Shown here one piece after another: positions 41,451-50,521 of a stretch of DNA of 64,000 nucleotides; positions within the stretch are counted from its first letter, which is position 1, and every line of letters starts with the position of its first letter. Below the pieces are notes generated by a model that was not told where the DNA came from, ran no database searches, and was given only the letters and a program-made list of their open reading frames with translations. This DNA comes from Lysinibacillus pinottii (GTDB taxonomy: Bacteria; Bacillota; Bacilli; Bacillales_A; Planococcaceae), in assembly GCF_024753545.1 (NCBI RefSeq), contig NZ_JANTOO010000017.1, positions 1 to 64,000 on the forward strand, written 5' to 3'. A program made the translations under genes and the position numbers.

Positions 41451-42629
41451 ATGAGAAAATTAATAGTAGTACTCCTTTGCATTTTTTTATTAGCAGGCTG
41501 TACAGAAGCAATTAAGACAGAGCGGGTGCCTGTAACGGCTGGCGATGAAATGCGAGTTCATTTTATGGATGTGGGACAAGGGGATTCCATATTAATTGAA
41601 TCGCCAAATGGGAAAACCATGCTTATTGACGCTGGTGTGAAAGGTGCAGGACAACAGGTAGTTTCTTATTTAAAGGAACTTGGTGTGAACAAACTTGATA
41701 AGGTAGTGGCGACACATCCCGATGCTGACCATATTGGTGGGCTCATTCCAGTGTTACATGCAATCCCTATTGAGCAATTTTATGATTCGGGCAAAGTACA
41801 TACTTCTCAAACTTTTGAAGAAATGCTGATGGCGATTGATGAAAAAAACATACCTTATTATGTGCCGAAAACAGGAGATTTTATTGAATTTGATAAGGAT
41901 GTAACGGTGAAGGTTTTAAATGCAAATGAACATGCAACCGATAATAATGACGCTTCCATTGTCTTAAAAGTGGTTTATGGCAATGTATCCTTTTTATTAA
42001 CGGGAGATGCTGGCATAGCATTAGAGAAGGAAATGATGTCAAATGATGTAACAGCTACTGTTCTGAAGGCAGGGCATCATGGTTCTAATACCAGTAGCTC
42101 AGAAGATTTCATTCGTGCAGTGAAGCCAGAAGTCACTATATTAAGCTATGGTGAAGATAATAAATATGGACATCCACATGCAGAAGTAGTAAATCGATTG
42201 CAAGCTATTGGTAGTAACATCTATGCCACTGCGGATTTAGGAACGATTACAGTGGCAACAAATGGGGTAAACTACACGGTGAATGGAAAGAGGGCTGTAA
42301 CTCAAAAAAAACCATCCACGGTTGAACCAACAACTGCTGTTGAGATTGTCAGCAAAGATTTAGTGACAGAAATTGTAGGCATTAAAAATAACGGTCAACA
42401 AGCTGTTTCGTTAAACGATTGGCAGCTCATTTCTCTGGAAGGAAATCAAGTCTTTAATTTTCCTAATCTATCCTTACAACCTGGTAAAATTATTTATGTT
42501 ACTAGCGGGGCTAATGCTCGTGAAGGGGATAATTATTTAAAATGGACCACTAAACAGATTTGGTTAAATGATGGAGATGCTGCGCAATTACGGAATGAGA
42601 AAGGGGAACTTGTTAGTGAGCTCGACTAA
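41451..42629 (+). CDS. ComEC-like metallo-beta-lactamase-fold lipoprotein with lamin-tail domain
   Basis: 392 residues. Lipoprotein signal with lipobox LLAGC (Cys 17). Metallo-beta-lactamase domain about 34-280 of the ComEC C-terminal type: VHFMDVGQGDSILIESPNGKT, THPDADHIGG (metal site), GDAGI, LKAGHHGSNTS. A lamin-tail-like beta domain follows (about 300-385, EIVGIKNNGQQAVSLNDWQLIS). Probably an extracytoplasmic nuclease or phosphodiesterase attached to the membrane, possibly for extracellular DNA. Overlaps the DUF3006 gene by 14 bases, suggesting translational coupling. Confidence 0.85.
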   Translation: MRKLIVVLLCIFLLAGCTEAIKTERVPVTAGDEMRVHFMDVGQGDSILIESPNGKTMLIDAGVKGAGQQVVSYLKELGVNKLDKVVATHPDADHIGGLIPVLHAIPIEQFYDSGKVHTSQTFEEMLMAIDEKNIPYYVPKTGDFIEFDKDVTVKVLNANEHATDNNDASIVLKVVYGNVSFLLTGDAGIALEKEMMSNDVTATVLKAGHHGSNTSSSEDFIRAVKPEVTILSYGEDNKYGHPHAEVVNRLQAIGSNIYATADLGTITVATNGVNYTVNGKRAVTQKKPSTVEPTTAVEIVSKDLVTEIVGIKNNGQQAVSLNDWQLISLEGNQVFNFPNLSLQPGKIIYVTSGANAREGDNYLKWTTKQIWLNDGDAAQLRNEKGELVSELD

Positions 42630-42864
42630 ATATACTTTAGATCGGATTGAAGACGGTTATGCTGTTTTTTTAAAGTATCCTGAGGAAGAAGAACAAATTA
42701 TTATTTTACAGTCAGCTTTGAACAAGCCTGTGCTTGTTGGGGATCGTGTACAGATAGAAGAAATAGATGGCATGTACCATATTGAGATTTTAAGAGAAGA
42801 AACGGAACAAAAAAGAGCCGATATCCAGAATTTAATGGACCGTTTACGTCATAAAAACAAATAA
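42616..42864 (+). CDS. DUF3006 protein
   Basis: 82 residues starting at GTG (nine bases after AAAGGGG) within the end of the preceding gene. The sequence YTLDRIEDGYAVFLKYPEEEEQ is the usual start of DUF3006, a small beta-barrel-like protein repeatedly found after ComEC-like MBL genes. The function is unknown; the coupling suggests an inhibitor or partner of the MBL enzyme (inference). Confidence 0.82.
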   Translation: MSSTKYTLDRIEDGYAVFLKYPEEEEQIIILQSALNKPVLVGDRVQIEEIDGMYHIEILREETEQKRADIQNLMDRLRHKNK

Positions 42865-42872
42865 TAAATGAT

Positions 42873-42908
42873 AAGCTGTGGAAGTTACCCGCAGCTTGTT
42901 TTTTTGAT
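42873..42908 (+). terminator. Terminator of the MBL/DUF3006 operon
   Basis: Stem AAGCTG.GG / CC.CAGCTT followed by seven Ts. Confidence 0.8.
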
Positions 42909-43056
42909 TGAGCAATGTCCTGTCCATCAGCCTTCTTTGGATAGATGTTTAGGTGTAAGGGATTTGAGAGGAATTGGACATAATTTGTTATCCTAAATAT
43001 TTTGAAAATATGCTAAAATAATAGTATTAATCAGGAGCTAGGAGCGTACGGACAAA

Positions 43057-43845
43057 ATGTCGATAAACACTATTATTTTTGATTTAGATGATACATTACT
43101 ATGGGATAAAAAATCAGTAAAAACTGCTTTTGAAAAAACATGTGACTATGCTGCTACGATACATAATGTGAATTCTGCAGAGCTAGAAGAAGCAGTTCGT
43201 CAAGAGGCTCGTGCGTTATACGAAGGCTATGAAACGTATGACTATACGGTATTAATTGGTATCAATCCTTTCGAAGGTCTATGGGGAACATTTGATGACC
43301 CTACTGAATCCTTTCAAGCCATGAAGAGGCTTGTACCGGGCTATCGTGCGGCAGCATGGACAAAAGGTTTAAGCGCCCTTGGTATAGAGGATGCAAAATT
43401 CGGAGCAGAGCTAGGAGAACGCTTTGTAGCTGAGCGCAAAGCATCACCATTTTTATATGAAGATACATTTACTGTGTTAGACGAATTGAAAGGGAAGTAC
43501 CAGCTTGTTTTACTTACCAATGGTGCACCTAGTCTGCAAAATTTAAAGCTAGAAATTACGCCTGAAATAGCGCCGTATTTTGATCATATTATTATCTCAG
43601 GAGACTTTGGAAAAGGTAAGCCAGACGCTTCTATTTTTGAGCATGTGATGGAGAGAACAGGCATTACAGCGGATGATGCCATTATGGTTGGCGATAATCT
43701 CAATACTGATATTTTAGGCTCTTCTCGCGTAGGAATGCGAAACGTATGGATTAACCGCGATAATAATATGGCCAATGGAGCTGTGACACCAACCTATGAG
43801 ATTAGCTCTTTAACAGACCTAGTAAAACTTGTGAAACAGCTTTAA
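43057..43845 (+). CDS. HAD-superfamily phosphatase (YsaA-like)
   Basis: 262 residues. HAD motifs: I FDLDDTLLW (nucleophile D9), II LLTNG, III KGKPD, IV MVGDNLNTDI. The cap domain (about 18-110) with YETYDYTVLIGINPFEGLWGTFDD resembles B. subtilis YsaA, which has been proposed as a phosphoserine phosphatase. It converges on serA, the first enzyme of the serine pathway, which fits such a role (inference). Confidence 0.85.
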   Translation: MSINTIIFDLDDTLLWDKKSVKTAFEKTCDYAATIHNVNSAELEEAVRQEARALYEGYETYDYTVLIGINPFEGLWGTFDDPTESFQAMKRLVPGYRAAAWTKGLSALGIEDAKFGAELGERFVAERKASPFLYEDTFTVLDELKGKYQLVLLTNGAPSLQNLKLEITPEIAPYFDHIIISGDFGKGKPDASIFEHVMERTGITADDAIMVGDNLNTDILGSSRVGMRNVWINRDNNMANGAVTPTYEISSLTDLVKLVKQL

Positions 43846-43886
43846 AAAAATGTACTGCACCTTCAAGGATGCAGTACATTTTTTTG
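43843..43886 (+). terminator. Terminator of the HAD phosphatase gene
   Basis: Stem AAAAATGTACTGCA / TGCAGTACATTTTT and a T run. Confidence 0.88.
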
Positions 43887-43956
43887 TAGAAATATTAAAA
43901 AGGCAGACCATGCCTGCGAAGTTCGTCAGATTACCCTTCATAAAAGTATTAATTAC

Positions 43957-43990
43957 CAAAAAAGCAGAGAGTAGGAAACCCTCTGCTTTT
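43957..43990 (-). terminator. Terminator of serA
   Basis: Minus-strand stem AAAAGCAGAG / CTCTGCTTTT followed by Ts, 12 bp after the serA stop. Confidence 0.82.
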
Positions 43991-44001
43991 CACTTTACAT
44001 A

Positions 44002-45609
44002 TTATAGATTGATGGCTTTTACTTCATCAATATTTTCAAGCTGTGCCACAAATGCTAAATCCTCATTTGTTACAACGTTATCTATTGTTAACATCATAAC
44101 CGCTGTTCCGCCAACTTGGGCACGGCCAACTTGCATGGTTGCGATGTTGATATCTTTTTCCGCAAGTTTAGTTGCTACACGGCCGATTGCACCTGGTTTG
44201 TCAGTATTTTTAATGTAAAGAAGATGACCCTGTGGAATAACGTCTACAACATAGTCCTCTACTTTGACGATACGTGCACCTAAGCCGTTTAATAATGTAC
44301 CAGCTACAGTGTGTGTTTCATTCGCAGTAATAATTTCGATGGTAATTAAACTTGTAAAGCCCTTAGCTGTTGTCGTTTTATGCTCAATAATTTTCATACC
44401 AATACGCTCAGACAGGTAGCGAGCATTGACATCATTCACATGATTACCGTGATTTTTAGCTAATAAACCTTTTAATGCATTTGAAGTTAATGGACGGACA
44501 TCATAGTTGGCTACTTCCCCAGCATAAGATAAGTTGATTTCTTTTACGGGCTCTGTTGTTACTTGTGATAAGAATGAGCCGAGTTTTTCCGCTAATTCAA
44601 AGAAAGGTTCAACTTGTGCTAGAAGTTCTTTCGGAATAGATGGCATATTCACTGGATTTGTCACAGTACCTGTTTTATAAAATTTAATAATATCATTTGA
44701 CACATCAACAGCTACAGACTCTTGTGCCTCAATCGTAGACGCACCCAAGTGAGGTGTAGCAATTACTTGAGGTAAAGTAAGAAGCTTATGGTCTGTCGCT
44801 GGTTCAGATACGAATACATCCAGGGCAGCACCAGCAACTTTTCCTGCTACGATAGCATCATATAGGTCATCCTCATTAATAATACCGCCACGCGCACAGT
44901 TAATGATACGTACGCCATCTTTCATCATCGCAAATTTTTCTTTATTAATGAGATTACGTGTTTCAGGAAGAAGTGGTGTGTGTACAGTAATGAAATCGGC
45001 TGCTTCACAAATTTCTTCCACTGACGCCTTAGTGACACCTAATTCTTTTGCACGCTCATCAGTTAAGAAAGGGTCATATGCCATAACATTCATACGTTGA
45101 CCTTTTGCGCGGTAAGCTACTTCAACACCGATTCGACCAAAGCCTACAACACCTAAAGTTTTGTTTTTTAGCTCTACTCCCACATAAGATTTACGGTCCC
45201 ATTTCCCATTTTTTAGTGTATTAAAAGCTTGTGGAATGTGACGTGCAAGTGATGTCATCATGGCAATTGTATGTTCAGCGGCTGAGTTTGTGTTACCATC
45301 CGGAGCATTAACAACGATAATACCATGCTCAGTGGCAGCAGTAAGGTCAATATTATCGACACCTACACCAGCACGACCGATTAATTTTAAGCTTTTTGCG
45401 GCTTCAATTACTTCTCGTGTCACAGTAGTTTGTGAACGAACAAGTAACACATCTACATCTGCAATTTTAGTCATTAATTCTTCTGGTGCTAGACCAGTGT
45501 CTACGATAATATTTAAATCTAAATCTTGTTCCTGGCGTAATGGGAAAATACCATCCTCACTTAGTGGGTCAGCGATAAATACGTTAATTGTTTTTGTGGC
45601 AGTAATCAT
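44002..45609 (-). CDS. serA: D-3-phosphoglycerate dehydrogenase
   Basis: 535 residues, type with intervening and ACT domains. N-terminal substrate domain, Rossmann core with GVVGFGRIGVEVAYRAKG, the catalytic Arg (INCARGGIINEDDLYDA), Glu and His (ATPHLGAST), an intervening domain (about 320-450) and a C-terminal ACT domain (about 455-530, LYIKNTDKPGAIGRVATKLAEKDINIATMQVGR), through which serine feedback is expected. Catalyses the first step of serine synthesis. ATG nine bases after AAGGAG. Its leader contains a T-box, so transcription depends on uncharged tRNA. Confidence 0.96.
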   Translation of the reverse strand: MITATKTINVFIADPLSEDGIFPLRQEQDLDLNIIVDTGLAPEELMTKIADVDVLLVRSQTTVTREVIEAAKSLKLIGRAGVGVDNIDLTAATEHGIIVVNAPDGNTNSAAEHTIAMMTSLARHIPQAFNTLKNGKWDRKSYVGVELKNKTLGVVGFGRIGVEVAYRAKGQRMNVMAYDPFLTDERAKELGVTKASVEEICEAADFITVHTPLLPETRNLINKEKFAMMKDGVRIINCARGGIINEDDLYDAIVAGKVAGAALDVFVSEPATDHKLLTLPQVIATPHLGASTIEAQESVAVDVSNDIIKFYKTGTVTNPVNMPSIPKELLAQVEPFFELAEKLGSFLSQVTTEPVKEINLSYAGEVANYDVRPLTSNALKGLLAKNHGNHVNDVNARYLSERIGMKIIEHKTTTAKGFTSLITIEIITANETHTVAGTLLNGLGARIVKVEDYVVDVIPQGHLLYIKNTDKPGAIGRVATKLAEKDINIATMQVGRAQVGGTAVMMLTIDNVVTNEDLAFVAQLENIDEVKAINL

Positions 45610-45727
45610 TATAATTAGCTCCTTTTAATAAATAGTAATTGTGGTTTTAACTACGACAGTCTGGAATTTGTAAAATTCTAACATCTTACAGCATGCAAAC
45701 AATCTCCTTTCCGAATCGAAAGCAATA

Positions 45728-46020
45728 TAAAAAGCCTTCCACGCCTTACAAACACAGTTATTGTGTTGTAAGGGGCGAAAGGCTGTATAAACATTGGTTC
45801 GCGGTACCACCCTTAATCACTGCTAGAAAAATTTATTCTTGCAGTCTTAGCAATATGCGTAACGTGCATGAGACGGATAAGCTTACTTAGATGGTTCGGC
45901 TTAACTATTCAGGAGTGGAACTATTATCGTAGAAATCACTGATTTACACCAACCATCAGCTCGCTTTGGATTTTCTTACGACTAGTGTGTCTCCGTCGTT
46001 ATATTTTTTATGATTAAATT
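45728..46020 (-). ncRNA. T-box riboswitch leader of serA
   Basis: The conserved T-box sequence AGGGTGGTACCGCG lies on the minus strand at 45800-45813. It is followed by a long terminator stem (45728-45784: GCC.TTCC.CGCCTTACAA with its complement) and a T run, and preceded by about 200 nt of stem I-like leader including a GATGGTTGG apical element (45950s). The specifier loop around 45911-45920 contains TTCCACTCC, so a UCC (Ser) codon is the likely specifier, as expected for serA. Uncharged tRNA-Ser should stabilise the antiterminator. Confidence 0.9.
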
Positions 46021-46027
46021 TGTTAAC

Positions 46028-46057
46028 ATCATAATCCCTATTGTTCACCTTTGTCAA
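46028..46057 (-). promoter_or_regulatory. Promoter of the serA T-box leader
   Basis: Minus strand TTGACA (46052-46057), 18-bp spacer, TATGAT (46028-46033). The start point would be near 46021, at the head of the T-box leader. Confidence 0.75.
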
Positions 46058-46169
46058 CAATAATTCTAAAAAAACTAAAAAAACATGACTTCAAAAGTCT
46101 GAAAAATACTTATATACGAATTATTTATGTATTTTAAGTGTATAATGTTCGTCTTTATGGAGTGCACAA

Positions 46170-46183
46170 TGAAAGCGCTAACG
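46170..46183 (+). promoter_or_regulatory. cre site (CcpA) upstream of the FAD dehydrogenase
   Basis: TGAAAGCGCTAACG matches the cre consensus at 13 of 14 positions. It begins 24 bp after a TATAAT at 46141-46146, so it would act as a repressing site. Confidence 0.6.
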
Positions 46184-46267
46184 ATATTTGTAAATACTGA
46201 TTTTATCAAGCTTCTATGAAGTTTATTGCGAAAATATTATATGGTAATTATATGGAATGAGTGAAGT

Positions 46268-46282
46268 GTTCTAAATTAGAAC
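46268..46282 (+). promoter_or_regulatory. Perfect palindrome in the FAD dehydrogenase leader
   Basis: GTTCTAAATTAGAAC is a perfect 7+1+7 inverted repeat, of the size bound by TetR/MarR dimers. The rest of 46184-46411 holds no supported gene. Confidence 0.4.
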
Positions 46283-46411
46283 TGGATCGTTTTATGAAAG
46301 AAGACGAACGTTTTACGTTGTCACATTTTAGACAAACCTTTGATTTTTAGAAGGTAAATAGACTAGTAGAGAAGAATTTAAAGTAAGGATGATTGATTTG
46401 GGGGTGTAGTA

Positions 46412-48061
46412 ATGAAATACGATGTTGCAATAGTTGGTGCTGGACTGGCAGGCTTAGTGGCAGCCTGCGAGTTAGTCGATGCAAAGAAAAAAATACTTTT
46501 AGTAGATCAAGAGCCTGAAAATTCAATGGGGGGACAGGCATTTTGGTCTTTTGGTGGCATATTTTTGGTAAATTCTCCTGAACAAAGAAGGCTCGGCATT
46601 AAGGATAGTAAGGAGTTGGCATGGCAGGATTGGCTAGGGACAGCAGGTTTTGATCGTTTAGAAGATGAGGATTCCTGGGCATACAAATGGGCGAGGGCCT
46701 ACGTCGATTTTGCTGCGGGTGAAAAATATCATTGGTTGAAGTCAAAGGGTATTAAATTTTTCCCTGTTGTTGGTTGGGCAGAACGGGGTGGCTCACATGC
46801 TGGTGGACACGGGAATTCAGTGCCGAGGTTTCATATTGTATGGGGAACAGGTCCAGGCATTGTCAAGCCATTTGTGGATAAAGTTAAAAAGGCAATAAAA
46901 GATGGCTATATTGAGTTTAAACCACGACATCGTGTGGATGAATTTATTCAACAAGATGAAAAGATTATGGGGATAAGTGGCACAGTACTAGCAGAAACCT
47001 TTATCAGTCGAGGGGAAAAAAGTTCAAGATTAGGAGTCGGAGAATTTTCGTATGAGGCTGCAGCCGTTATTGTGGCAAGTGGTGGTATCGGAGCCAATTT
47101 TGATTTAGTGAGAAAAAATTGGCCAGAACGATTAGGGACCCCTCCTAAAAATATGGTCTGTGGTGTTCCTGCATATGTAGATGGAAGAATGCTTGAAATT
47201 ACAGAGCATGCAGGGGGACGTATTGTGAATCGTGATCGTATGTGGCATTACACAGAAGGATTAAAAAATTGGGATCCGATTTGGCCTAATCATGGAATAC
47301 GAATTTTGCCAGGCCCCTCCTCTTTATGGTTTGATGCAGAAGGTAACCGATTTCATGCGCCTAATTTCCCTGGATTCGATACGCTCAGTACACTAGAAAC
47401 GATTCAAAAAACAGGTTATGACTATTCCTGGTTTATTTTAACAGAAAAAATTATTGAGAAAGAATTTGCTTTATCTGGCTCGGAGCAAAATCCGGATTTA
47501 ACAAACAAAAGCATTGGTGATGTTTTAAAAAGGATCATGCCCGGACCACCTGCTCCAATCCAAGCCTTTAAAAATCATGGTGAGGATTTTGTGATTGCAA
47601 ATGATTTAAGAGAACTAGTAAATGGAATGAATAAACTAGCAGGCAATGATTTACTCGATTTCATGAAAATTAAAGAGCAAATTTTAGCGAGGGATCGAGA
47701 AATGGATAATAAGTTTACAAAAGATATACAGGTGAACGCCATTCATGGTGCCAGAAATTATATTGGGGATAAGCTAATCCGTGTTGCCAAGCCACATAAA
47801 ATTTTAGATACTAAAAATTGGCCTTTAATTGCGGTACGATTAAATATTTTAACAAGAAAAACCTTAGGGGGCTTACAAACAAACTTAAATGGAGCAGTAT
47901 TAGGGATGGATGGTCAGCCTATTCCAGGACTATTTGCTGCTGGTGAAGTAAGCGGCTTCGGGGGCGGTGGTGTTCATGGCTATCGCGCTTTAGAAGGTAC
48001 GTTTGTTGGTGGCTGTTTATTTAGTGGTAGGCAGGTAGGGCGTTTTTTAGCAGAAGTGTAA
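46412..48061 (+). CDS. FAD-binding dehydrogenase (fumarate reductase/ketosteroid dehydrogenase-like flavoprotein)
   Basis: 549 residues. N-terminal dinucleotide-binding motif VGAGLAGLVAACEL (8-21) with LLVDQE, a substrate domain in the middle, and a C-terminal FAD motif PGLFAAGEVSGFGGGGVHGYRALEGTFVGGCLFSGR. No haem or Fe-S domain and no signal peptide. Substrate unknown; relatives reduce or oxidise enones or alpha,beta-unsaturated acids. The upstream cre site predicts carbon catabolite control. The ribosome site is GGGGGTG. Confidence 0.85.
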   Translation: MKYDVAIVGAGLAGLVAACELVDAKKKILLVDQEPENSMGGQAFWSFGGIFLVNSPEQRRLGIKDSKELAWQDWLGTAGFDRLEDEDSWAYKWARAYVDFAAGEKYHWLKSKGIKFFPVVGWAERGGSHAGGHGNSVPRFHIVWGTGPGIVKPFVDKVKKAIKDGYIEFKPRHRVDEFIQQDEKIMGISGTVLAETFISRGEKSSRLGVGEFSYEAAAVIVASGGIGANFDLVRKNWPERLGTPPKNMVCGVPAYVDGRMLEITEHAGGRIVNRDRMWHYTEGLKNWDPIWPNHGIRILPGPSSLWFDAEGNRFHAPNFPGFDTLSTLETIQKTGYDYSWFILTEKIIEKEFALSGSEQNPDLTNKSIGDVLKRIMPGPPAPIQAFKNHGEDFVIANDLRELVNGMNKLAGNDLLDFMKIKEQILARDREMDNKFTKDIQVNAIHGARNYIGDKLIRVAKPHKILDTKNWPLIAVRLNILTRKTLGGLQTNLNGAVLGMDGQPIPGLFAAGEVSGFGGGGVHGYRALEGTFVGGCLFSGRQVGRFLAEV

Positions 48062-48070
48062 TGCCAATGT

Positions 48071-48104
48071 AAAAAGAGCATCGTTATAAACGATGCTCTT
48101 TTTG
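48071..48104. terminator. Bidirectional terminator
   Basis: Perfect stem AAAAAGAGCATCGTT / AACGATGCTCTTTTT between convergent genes. Confidence 0.9.
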
Positions 48105-48127
48105 TCACCAAGTAATAATGACAGCGA

Positions 48128-49099
48128 TTATGATTTTGCGTTTTGGACAACTGCAATTCTAGCGATTTGTTCTTCGATTTGATGAACCGTCCAGCCATGC
48201 TCCTCCACGAAGAAGTTACGTTTGGCACGACGGCATTCATCAGAGCAGCTGCGCATATAAAAGGCTTCATGCTTTTCTTCACATAGCATTAATTTATGGC
48301 ATTCAGGGTTTGCACAGTTCGTATAACGTTCGGAAGGTTCACCTGTGAAATAATCTTTTCCGATAACGATATGCTCCACTTGATTGATTGGCACACTGCG
48401 ACGACGATCAAAAACAAACATTTGCCCATCCCAAAGTTGCCCCTTTACTTCAGAATCTTTTGCATATGTGGCAATTCCACCATGTAATTGACCAACACTT
48501 TTTCCATAGCCCTCACGTTTTAACCAACCAGAGAATTTTTCACAGCGTATTCCACCTGTACAGTAAGTTAAAATCTTTTTATCAGTGAATTCTTCTTTAT
48601 GTGTTTCCATCCATGCTGGCAAGTCGCGGAAATTTTCAATATCAGGTCGAACCGCGCCTCTAAAATGGCCAAGATCGTATTCATAGTCATTACGTGCATC
48701 GATAATAATAGTATTCTCTTCTTGCATTTGTTCCATAAATTCCTTAGGAGATAAATAATCCCCTGTTATCTCTAAAGGATTGATATCATTTTCTAAGCCT
48801 AAGTGAACGATCTCGCGGCGAGGGCGAACGTGCATTTTTTTGAAAGCGTGTCCTTCAGCTTCATCAATTTTCCACATGATATCACTAAAGCGAGGGTCAG
48901 CCTTCATATGATTCATGTAAGCATCTGTTTGTTCAATAGTCCCCGAAACCGTTCCGTTAATCCCTTCGTGACCAACTAAAATGCGGCCAAGAAGTCCGAG
49001 TTCTTGACATACTGCTAAATGTTCTTCAGCAAATGCTATAGGGTCTTCAATCGTAACATATTTATAATAAAGTAATATACGATAGTCTTTTTGTGTCAA
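48128..49099 (-). CDS. trhO: tRNA uridine-34 5-hydroxylase TrhO (rhodanese-like)
   Basis: 323 residues. N-terminal acylphosphatase-like/UPF0176 domain (about 1-95, LVGHEGINGTVSG, WKIDEAEGHAFKKMHVRPRREIV), a rhodanese domain (about 115-215) with the active-site Cys in TYCTGGIRCEK, and a C-terminal cysteine-rich segment (CANPECHKLMLCEEKHEAF) that may bind zinc. It oxidises U34 to 5-hydroxyuridine in certain tRNAs using O2. The start is TTG behind AAGGTGG. Monocistronic. Confidence 0.92.
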   Translation of the reverse strand: MTQKDYRILLYYKYVTIEDPIAFAEEHLAVCQELGLLGRILVGHEGINGTVSGTIEQTDAYMNHMKADPRFSDIMWKIDEAEGHAFKKMHVRPRREIVHLGLENDINPLEITGDYLSPKEFMEQMQEENTIIIDARNDYEYDLGHFRGAVRPDIENFRDLPAWMETHKEEFTDKKILTYCTGGIRCEKFSGWLKREGYGKSVGQLHGGIATYAKDSEVKGQLWDGQMFVFDRRRSVPINQVEHIVIGKDYFTGEPSERYTNCANPECHKLMLCEEKHEAFYMRSCSDECRRAKRNFFVEEHGWTVHQIEEQIARIAVVQNAKS

Positions 49100-49238
49100 A
49101 ATACGTAACCACCTTTATAACAATATTCGTCCTTTAATATAGCATAATGAAGGTAAATTTGTTTAGCAGAGAAGGAGTTTACTAAAAAAACACGAATAGT
49201 ACATAGTGAATGACTATTCATATTTGGGGGTAATGGAG

Positions 49239-50021
49239 ATGGAATTTTCAACAATTACTGTAGAAAAGCTAGATCGACGTGCAACGTTAACTTTGAATCG
49301 TCCTCAGGCGATGAATGCGATGGATGACGTTATGATGCGAGAACTCGCTGAATGCTTTGAGGCTTTGCAACAGGAAAAAGATATACAAGTACTTGTTATT
49401 CGTGGAGAAGGGAAGGTCTTTTCTGCTGGAGGCGATATTAAGACGATGCTTGATTCAACTAAGCCTTTAAATATTGATGAGGCGATGGGTTATCTTACAC
49501 GCATCGTTAAGGCCTATTATCAGCTGCCAATGATAGTCATTGCGGCAGTTCATGGCGCATCCGCAGGTCTTGGCTTTAGTTTAACACTGGGGGCGGATAT
49601 TGTTGTGGCCTGTGAAAATAGTAAACTAGCTATGAACTTCATAGGGATAGGACTGATTCCAGATGGAGGTGGTCACTTCTTTATGAAGGAACGTGTGGGG
49701 ACTGTTAAAGCAAAACAAATGATTTGGGAAGGGAAGGTGCTTACTGCAAATGAAGCATTAGATGCAGGATTAATCGACTATATGGCACCAGATGGCACTG
49801 TATTTGCAATGGCAGATCAGCTTGTGGGTAAAATGCTTGCTTCACCTATTTCTTCTATGATTACGACAAAAAACATTTTACATGCTCAAAATTTACCACA
49901 GCTGGAAAATATCCTTGCACTAGAAGCAGAAGGACAATCAACAATGCGTAAAACGACAGATCATATAGAAGGTATTCATGCTTTTGTAGAGAAAAGAACA
50001 CCTGTCTTTGTAGGAAAATAA
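49239..50021 (+). CDS. Enoyl-CoA hydratase/isomerase family protein
   Basis: 260 residues. Crotonase fold with the oxyanion-hole elements FSAGGDIKTMLD and HGASAGLGFSLTLGADIVVA; LIPDGGGHFFMKERVG sits where catalytic Glu residues are usually found, but the second Glu is replaced (DGGGHFF), so the reaction may be isomerase-like. In B. subtilis a related gene (yhaR) is near yhaO/yhaN, as here. ATG 49239 is preferred; a stronger candidate for GGGGG spacing than the ATG two codons earlier. Confidence 0.85.
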   Translation: MEFSTITVEKLDRRATLTLNRPQAMNAMDDVMMRELAECFEALQQEKDIQVLVIRGEGKVFSAGGDIKTMLDSTKPLNIDEAMGYLTRIVKAYYQLPMIVIAAVHGASAGLGFSLTLGADIVVACENSKLAMNFIGIGLIPDGGGHFFMKERVGTVKAKQMIWEGKVLTANEALDAGLIDYMAPDGTVFAMADQLVGKMLASPISSMITTKNILHAQNLPQLENILALEAEGQSTMRKTTDHIEGIHAFVEKRTPVFVGK

Positions 50022-50027
50022 AAATAA

Positions 50028-50062
50028 GAAAAGGCATGTAGATATCCTACGTGCCTTTTCTC
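50028..50062. terminator. Bidirectional terminator
   Basis: Stem AGAAAAGGCA.GTAG / CTAC.TGCCTTTTCT between convergent genes. Confidence 0.86.
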
Positions 50063-50067
50063 AATTA

Positions 50068-50253
50068 TTAAACATGGAATAAAATTAATTTACCTGAAGC
50101 ATTTACTAGACGATGAGTTTTGTTGGCAACACCTTTTTCTTCAATTTGTTGTTGGCCATTTAATTTAGCAGCTTCGTCATTTTCAAATGTCCATGTTTCA
50201 TCAAACAATGTTTCCCCTGTTTTTTCGAAAGCTGTGAAACGATAGTTCTCCAT
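50068..50253 (-). CDS. Small YhzD-like protein
   Basis: 61 residues, soluble: MENYRFTAFEKTGETLFDET at the start and THRLVNASGKLILFHV at the end. The size, the polar beta-strand pattern and the position beside yhaO suggest the Bacillus YhzD family (recognised from memory, not by search). Function unknown. ATG behind GGGTGGGG. Confidence 0.7.
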   Translation of the reverse strand: MENYRFTAFEKTGETLFDETWTFENDEAAKLNGQQQIEEKGVANKTHRLVNASGKLILFHV

Positions 50254-50521
50254 ACAAACCCCACCCTTTTATTTAAATATATATCTATTATACATAGAAG
50301 ATTTATAAACTTCACGGTAAAACTAGTAAACTATTTGATGAATTACGAAAATTGTGGAAAAAGTAAGTCGACGCTTTTTTTTAAGCATTACCATTTTTCA
50401 TAAATAGGGAAGTATGATAAAATAGAACAAATATTCGGTTTTGTAATCATATATGACTGCTTTGGTTGATAGTTTGTAGTAACTAACTGAGGTGGGAAAT
50501 ATCTATAGTTGGGGTGATTGG

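Noticed and set aside
46296..46350. Short frame reading MKEDERFTLSHFRQTFDF before the FAD dehydrogenase
   Set aside because: Eighteen codons without a ribosome site; likely chance or an old gene fragment.
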